Assembly: GCA_016699405.1 (NCBI GenBank)
Contig: CP064972.1
Location: 5,115,501-5,179,500, forward strand
DNA length: 64,000 bases
Direction: 5' to 3'
Source: Holophagales bacterium
Lineage (GTDB): Bacteria; Acidobacteriota; Thermoanaerobaculia; Multivoradales; JAGPDF01
In this document: positions 57,158-64,000 of the stretch, in pieces
Numbering within the stretch: the first letter of the stretch is position 1
Layout: every line of letters begins with the position of its first letter
Translations under genes and position numbers: made by a program
Notes under the pieces: model-generated
Seen by the model: only the letters and a program-made list of their open reading frames with translations
Databases searched by the model: none
Told to the model about the DNA's origin: nothing

Positions 57158-57646
57158 ATGTCCGCTTCCCCTCGCGGCGAAAGCCGGCCCCCGGCGATCC
57201 GCCCGCTCGCCAGCAACCGCCGGGCGCTCTTCGACTACGAAGTCCTCGAGAAGGTCGAGGCCGGCATCGCGCTGTCGGGCACCGAGGTCAAGTCGGCCCG
57301 GTCGGGCCGCGTCCAACTGCGCGAGGCGTTCGTCGAGTTCCGCGGCGGCGAGGCCTATCTGATCGGCGCCCACGTCAGCCCCTACAGCCACGGCAATCGC
57401 GAGAACCACCTGCCGGATCGTCCGCGCAAGCTCCTCCTTCACCGCCGCGAGATCGACCGACTCTTCGGCCGAGGGATCACCAAGGGGCTCACCGTCGTGC
57501 CCCTCGCCTTCTATCTTCGCGGCCAGCGAATCAAGGTCGAGCTCGCCCTCGTCCAGGGCAAGAAGGTTCACGACAAACGCGAGGCCGAAAGGCGGAAAGA
57601 GCACGATCGCGAGGCGCGCGAGGCGATTCGCGAGCACAGCCGGTAG
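57158..57646 (+). CDS. smpB: SsrA-binding protein SmpB
   Basis: This 162-residue OB-fold protein has the family phrases NRRALFDYEVLEKVEAGIALSG-type (split here), GTEVKSARSGRVQLREAFV, HVSPYSHGNRENHLPDRPRK and the basic C-terminal tail GKKVHDKREAERRKEHDRE. It binds tmRNA and delivers it to stalled ribosomes for trans-translation. The N-terminal 18 residues are an unconserved extension. The ssrA gene itself is not seen near it. The transcript looks leaderless (see the -10 just upstream). Confidence 0.95.
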   Translation: MSASPRGESRPPAIRPLASNRRALFDYEVLEKVEAGIALSGTEVKSARSGRVQLREAFVEFRGGEAYLIGAHVSPYSHGNRENHLPDRPRKLLLHRREIDRLFGRGITKGLTVVPLAFYLRGQRIKVELALVQGKKVHDKREAERRKEHDREAREAIREHSR

Positions 57647-57676
57647 CAGGCGACTCCCGCGACTGCGCGATTCCCG

Positions 57677-57731
57677 TTGACAGCCTTCCTGGCTTGGTCT
57701 ACCTTCTCACGCCAAACCTGAAACTAGGTTT
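57677..57731 (+). promoter_or_regulatory. Sigma70-type promoter and 5' hairpin of the fadL-like gene
   Basis: Consensus -35 TTGACA (57677-57682), 17-nt spacer, -10 TACCTT (57700-57705). The predicted start is near 57712, so AAACCT (57714-57719) and AGGTTT (57726-57731) form a hairpin at the 5' end of the mRNA, before a strong AAAGGGAGG Shine-Dalgarno. This is the best classical promoter in the window. Confidence 0.75.
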
Positions 57732-57756
57732 TTCTTCTCCGAAAGGGAGGTCGGGC

Positions 57757-59052
57757 ATGAGCAGTGGTTTCTTCAGGAAGGGGATCGTCTGGGGCGCGTT
57801 CGCCTTCGGCATCCTCGCGGCCGGCAACGTGCAGGCGGCCGGATTCGGCCTTTTCGAGCACGGCTCGAAGGCGATGGGCATGGCGGGCGCGTTCACCGCC
57901 CAGGCCGACGATCCGTCGGCGATGTTCCACAACGCGGCCGGCCTCGCGTTCCAGCGCGAGAAGGGCATCATGGCCGGCGTCACCTACATCACCTCGGAGG
58001 AGGGGGAGTTCAAGGGTGCCGCGCCGTTCCCGGGCCCGAACGCCACCGGCAAGCTCGAGAAGCTCAGCGAGTTCCTGCCGCACGCCTACTACGTGCGCCC
58101 GATCGGCCAGCGGGCGACGTTCGGCTTCGGCACCTACGCGCCCTTCGGTCTGACCACCGAATGGCAGAACAAGGCCACCTTCTCCGGGCGTTATCTCTCG
58201 GTGCTCGCGGCGCTGCGCGCCGTCGACCTCAACCCGACCTTCGCCTGGCAGGTCACGCCGCGCTTCGGCATCGGCATCGGCGCGATCGTCCGGGTGTCGG
58301 ACGTCGAGCTCGAGCGCTATCTCCCGCAGGTCAACCCGTTCACCGCCAAGGTGATCAACGTCGGCAAGGTGAACCTCAACAGCGATTTCGACTACGGCTA
58401 CGGCTTCAACGTCGGTCTGCTCGGCAAGCCGAGCGACTTCTTCTCCTGGGGCCTGTCGTACCGCAGCCAGATCACCGTCAAGTACGAAGGTGACGCTCGC
58501 TTCACGCAGATCTCCTCGGGCAACGCGCAGCTCGACGCCGCCGTCGCTGCCGTCCTGCCGTTCGGCGGACCGATTCCGGTGAAGACCGAGATCGGCTTCC
58601 CGGATATCGCCAGCTTCGGCCTGGCGTTCCACTTCTCGCCGGCCTTCACCGTCGAAGTCGACGCCAACTGGACCGGCTGGAGCAGCTTCGACACGCTGCC
58701 GATCACCTTCCCGACCAAGCCGGCACTGTCGAGCCAGGTCGTCGAGGGCTGGAAGGATGCCTACAACTACCGAATCGGCTGCAACTGGGCGACCTCGGCG
58801 ACCTCCGAGTGGCGCTTCGGCTTCGTCTACGACGAGACGCCGCAGCCCACCGAGGGGATGGGGCCGCTGCTTCCGGACGCCAATCGCAACGGCTACACGA
58901 TCGGCTACGGCCACCAGGGCGCTCGCCTGAAGACGGACATCGCGTTCATGTACCTGCCGTTCGAGAACCGTTCGAGCGCCGACAACCGCGACAACTTCTT
59001 CGGCTCCTACACCAATACCGCCTACCTGCTCGGCGCGACGCTGAGCTTCTGA
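57757..59052 (+). CDS. OmpP1/FadL-family outer-membrane channel
   Basis: This 431-residue beta-barrel has a signal peptide (WGAFAFGILAAGNVQA). The typical FadL N-terminus follows (AGFGLFEHGSKAMGMAGAFT, then ADDPSAMFHNAAGLAFQ), with barrel strands such as GYGFNVGLLGKPSDFFSWGL and a C-terminal Phe (AYLLGATLSF). FadL channels take up long-chain fatty acids and other hydrophobic compounds. It has its own strong promoter. It is followed after 31 nt by a secreted SGNH hydrolase, suggesting the hydrolase releases lipids that this channel imports. Confidence 0.88.
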   Translation: MSSGFFRKGIVWGAFAFGILAAGNVQAAGFGLFEHGSKAMGMAGAFTAQADDPSAMFHNAAGLAFQREKGIMAGVTYITSEEGEFKGAAPFPGPNATGKLEKLSEFLPHAYYVRPIGQRATFGFGTYAPFGLTTEWQNKATFSGRYLSVLAALRAVDLNPTFAWQVTPRFGIGIGAIVRVSDVELERYLPQVNPFTAKVINVGKVNLNSDFDYGYGFNVGLLGKPSDFFSWGLSYRSQITVKYEGDARFTQISSGNAQLDAAVAAVLPFGGPIPVKTEIGFPDIASFGLAFHFSPAFTVEVDANWTGWSSFDTLPITFPTKPALSSQVVEGWKDAYNYRIGCNWATSATSEWRFGFVYDETPQPTEGMGPLLPDANRNGYTIGYGHQGARLKTDIAFMYLPFENRSSADNRDNFFGSYTNTAYLLGATLSF

Positions 59053-59083
59053 TCCGGCGCTCCAACGGGGGAGACCAGTCGAA

Positions 59084-60595
59084 ATGAGAATCCAGGGCAT
59101 GAAGGCCGCGGCGCTTGCCGCCGCCGTCGTTCTCCTCGCCGGGACCGCGCAGGCCGCGGTCAACACCGGCTCGGCGACGATGACCAAGGTGGTCGCCATC
59201 GGCGACAGCTGGGGGATGGGCGTCTCCAACGCCTCCATCCTCGTCGGTCACCAGCAGAACAGCTTCCCGGCGCTCGTCGCCAAGCAGGTCGGCATCACCG
59301 ATTTCCAGCAGCCGCTAGTGAGCGAGCCGGGCATCGGTCCCGAATACGCGCTCTTCAGCCTCGTACCGAGCCCGGTCATCGGACCGAAGGCCAACAGCTC
59401 GGGCTCGCCGACCAACCTCACCCTGCCGCGCGCCTACGACAACATGGCGATCGCCGGGGCGAACACCTGCGACGTCGTCAACAAGCGCGCCGGGACGAGC
59501 GCCAGTGACGCCACCAACCTCGTGCTGCGCGGCTCCGGCGCGACGCAGCTCGAAATGGCCCTCTCGCTGCGCCCGACCTTCGTGCTCGTCCACATCGGCG
59601 GCAACGACGTGCTCGGCGCGGTTCTCTCCGGCGTGGCCATCGACGGCGTGACCCTGACGCCGCCAGCAACCGTGCAGGCCTGCTACCACCAGATCATGGC
59701 CAGCATCGCCGCGGTGGGCGCCAAGGCCGCGGTCGCCACCTTCCCGAATCGCGTCGCCGAGGCGCCGTACGCCAACGCCGTCAAGCCGTACGTGACCTTG
59801 TCGAACGGCACCAAGCTCTACCTGACCGGGCAGAAGGGCGACGGCTCGACGATCCAGCTCACCGACCGCGACTACCTCGGTCTGGCCGCCGGCGCCTACA
59901 TCCAGGCCGGCTACGGCTTGCCCGCCGGAGTCGGCAACGGCCAGCCGCTACCCAACTCGGTGGTCATCGACCGCGACGAGGTCGCCGCGATCGAGGCCCG
60001 CGCCGACGCCATCCACGCGATCATCCGCAGCGAGGCCAACGCGGCCGGTGCGGCGATCGTCGAAGAGGGCGCCTTCTTCCACTCGCTCTATGCCAGCCCG
60101 CTGAAGATCGGCGGCATGAGCCTCGGCACCGGTTTCCTCACCGGCGGCGTCTACGGCTACGACGGCTTCCACCCGACCGACATCGGCTACGGCCTGATCG
60201 CCAACCTCTTCATCGCGGCGATCAACGACAAGTTCAATGCCGACATCCCCGGGGTCGACATGTTCCCGCTCCTCTTCGGACCCTCGGCCTCGCCCCGCGC
60301 GCTGCTGAGCGACTCCGAGGCCTCGCAGGCGGTCTTCGAGGACGGCGCCGAGGATCAGCTGCGGGAGCTCACCGGCGTGCCGTCGCGCGACGCGATCGAG
60401 GCGATCCTCGCCGCGCAGCAGACGACGCCCGCCGAAGAGACGCCGGTCGATGTCTCGCCCGAGGGCGAAGGGCCGCGCGACGCCGAGATCGACGCCGAGC
60501 CGCAGCCGGCGCTCGACCCGGTGGAAGATCCGAGCGGCGAGCCGCCGGTCGGTGAGGACCCGCCGAACCCGCGCGGGCATTTCGAGCTCGACTGA
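59084..60595 (+). CDS. Secreted SGNH/GDSL-type hydrolase with acidic C-terminal tail
   Basis: This 503-residue protein has a signal peptide (AAALAAAVVLLAGTAQAA). SGNH blocks are VVAIGDSWGMG (nucleophile S42), a Gly in IAGANTCD, VHIGGNDVL (block III Asn) and the Asp-His pair in YDGFHPTDIGYGLIA. It should be an esterase or lipase outside the inner membrane. The last 60 residues form a Pro/Glu/Asp-rich tail ending GHFELD, of unknown role. A good Shine-Dalgarno (GGGGGAG) precedes ATG 59084. It is in an operon with the FadL-type channel. Confidence 0.87.
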   Translation: MRIQGMKAAALAAAVVLLAGTAQAAVNTGSATMTKVVAIGDSWGMGVSNASILVGHQQNSFPALVAKQVGITDFQQPLVSEPGIGPEYALFSLVPSPVIGPKANSSGSPTNLTLPRAYDNMAIAGANTCDVVNKRAGTSASDATNLVLRGSGATQLEMALSLRPTFVLVHIGGNDVLGAVLSGVAIDGVTLTPPATVQACYHQIMASIAAVGAKAAVATFPNRVAEAPYANAVKPYVTLSNGTKLYLTGQKGDGSTIQLTDRDYLGLAAGAYIQAGYGLPAGVGNGQPLPNSVVIDRDEVAAIEARADAIHAIIRSEANAAGAAIVEEGAFFHSLYASPLKIGGMSLGTGFLTGGVYGYDGFHPTDIGYGLIANLFIAAINDKFNADIPGVDMFPLLFGPSASPRALLSDSEASQAVFEDGAEDQLRELTGVPSRDAIEAILAAQQTTPAEETPVDVSPEGEGPRDAEIDAEPQPALDPVEDPSGEPPVGEDPPNPRGHFELD

Positions 60596-60635
60596 CCCTC
60601 CCGTTCCGGGCTGCGTCCCGGACTCCGGAGGCCAC

Positions 60636-60670
60636 ACGACGCCCGGGGCAACCCGGGCGTCGTTCGTTTC
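60636..60670 (+). terminator. Stem-loop terminator between SGNH hydrolase and uvrA
   Basis: A perfect 12-bp stem, ACGACGCCCGGG (60636-60647) with CCCGGGCGTCGT (60652-60663), has a GCAA tetraloop and is followed by a short T-rich stretch. It probably ends the fadL-hydrolase transcript. Confidence 0.8.
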
Positions 60671-60693
60671 ACCCCTCGCCTGTCGCCGGCGGT

Positions 60694-60701
60694 GCTAGAG
60701 T
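60694..60701 (+). promoter_or_regulatory. Extended -10 of uvrA (TGCTAGAGT)
   Basis: TAGAGT (60696-60701), preceded by TGC, ends 10 nt before ATG 60712, with no Shine-Dalgarno sequence. No LexA-like box is evident in the short region between terminator and gene. Confidence 0.5.
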
Positions 60702-60711
60702 CTCCGGCCCT

Positions 60712-63538
<2,827 letters not shown>

Positions 63539-63549
<11 letters not shown>

Positions 63550-64000
63550 ACGGTGCCCCGACCCACCAGAAGCTCAGGTCCCCCGGCTCGAAGCCGTTCG
63601 CGAAAAGCGAGCCGTATTGCACGAAGGCGGCTCCGAGATTGGTGAGGGTCAGGAAGTCGCGGGTCGGCAGCCCCGCCACCAAATCGGCGTTGCCATCGTG
63701 ATTGAAGTCTCCGACGCCGAGCGCCGTGCCGTACCCCTGATCCACCTGGGGTGACCACGGCAGGCCGCCGACTCCCGGGTGCGGGGACTCGTACCGAGTC
63801 GCGAGCCCTCTTTCCGGCCGCCCCATGAGCACGGTCAGGCTTCCGAGGCGTTCTCCGTTCCAGATGGTGCCGTCCGCACCAACAGCAAGGTCGTCGATCG
63901 GCCGTCGAGCGCCGAGGTACTCCCGGCGATCGCCGTCGAAATTGCCAACGGCGAGGGCGGCTCCGAACCCTCGAACCTCCTGGACGCCTGGAATGCGGGG
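63539..64000 (-). CDS. FG-GAP repeat surface protein, 5' part outside the window
   Basis: The frame is open from the right window edge to its stop at 63539, giving about 153 C-terminal residues. It contains FG-GAP (integrin-alpha propeller) units FGAALAVGNFDGDRREYLG with DDLAVGADG, and YGTALGVGDFNHDGNADLV with the Asp-rich Ca2+ loop. The protein ends FANGFEPGDLSFWWVGAPFMN. The GFE-x-GDLS-x-W tail is shared with the CSLREA protein at 5745-7745, suggesting a common C-terminal signal. It is presumably exported; the ligand is unknown. Confidence 0.8.

Overview
The window is a uniformly high-GC, gene-dense chromosomal segment from a Gram-negative (diderm) bacterium. It encodes an OprO/OprP-type porin, a FadL-type channel, an Oar-like TonB-dependent receptor with an N-terminal carboxypeptidase-regulatory domain, and TPR/PAS-rich regulatory proteins. 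This mix, the CSLREA and FG-GAP surface proteins, and the codon use fit an Acidobacteriota lineage (Thermoanaerobaculia/Holophagae-like). That placement is inference from gene content. I saw no rRNA, tRNA, CRISPR array, insertion sequence or prophage.

Layout. 1-4.8 kb: rpiB (cut by the window edge), an M20 peptidase, an EamA/DMT exporter with a DoxX protein, and a divergent MocR/PdxR-type regulator. 4.8-26.4 kb: a large phosphate/polyphosphate region with phoB, a CSLREA beta-helix surface protein, sixA, a CHAD protein, ppk, an ECF sigma/anti-sigma/repeat-protein operon, ppx, phoR, a phosphate-selective porin, phoU and pstSCAB. Candidate Pho boxes (CTGTCAC-like half-sites every 11 nt) precede the porin, pstS and ppk, and one lies upstream of phoB. 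A roughly 190-nt intergenic sequence upstream of phoB recurs, with the same block order and spacing, at the 5' end of phoR. 26.4-33.4 kb: a TPR protein with two cyclic-nucleotide-binding domains, ackA and pta (divergent), and a terC/M50-CBS protease operon behind a recognisable yybP-ykoY (Mn2+) riboswitch. 33.4-39.4 kb: a three-gene signalling run (multi-PAS kinase, CheY-like regulator, receiver-GAF kinase) with overlapping ends. 39.5-43.5 kb: a DinB protein with a convergent WYL regulator and a palindromic operator, a UMF1-type transporter and a PlsC-type acyltransferase. 43.6-48 kb: a MocA-like nucleotidyltransferase, XdhC, OsmC and a sulfatase-fold/TPR lipoprotein. 48.1-52.4 kb: a TonB-dependent receptor and a periplasmic TPR protein. 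52.4-57.1 kb: selB, an NtrY-like kinase and a DUF4390-type protein, translationally coupled. 57.1-64 kb: smpB, a FadL/SGNH-hydrolase pair, uvrA and the 3' end of an FG-GAP surface protein.

How it works together. The core is an integrated phosphate-starvation unit. It covers outer-membrane uptake (porin), periplasmic binding and import (PstSCAB), signalling (PhoU/PhoR/PhoB), and polyphosphate synthesis, breakdown and binding (Ppk, Ppx, CHAD). PstC and PstA both carry unusually large extracytoplasmic insertions. Many genes here have an extended -10 (TGCTAnnnT-like) only 6-12 nt before the start codon and no clear Shine-Dalgarno sequence, which points to frequent leaderless or very short-leader mRNAs.
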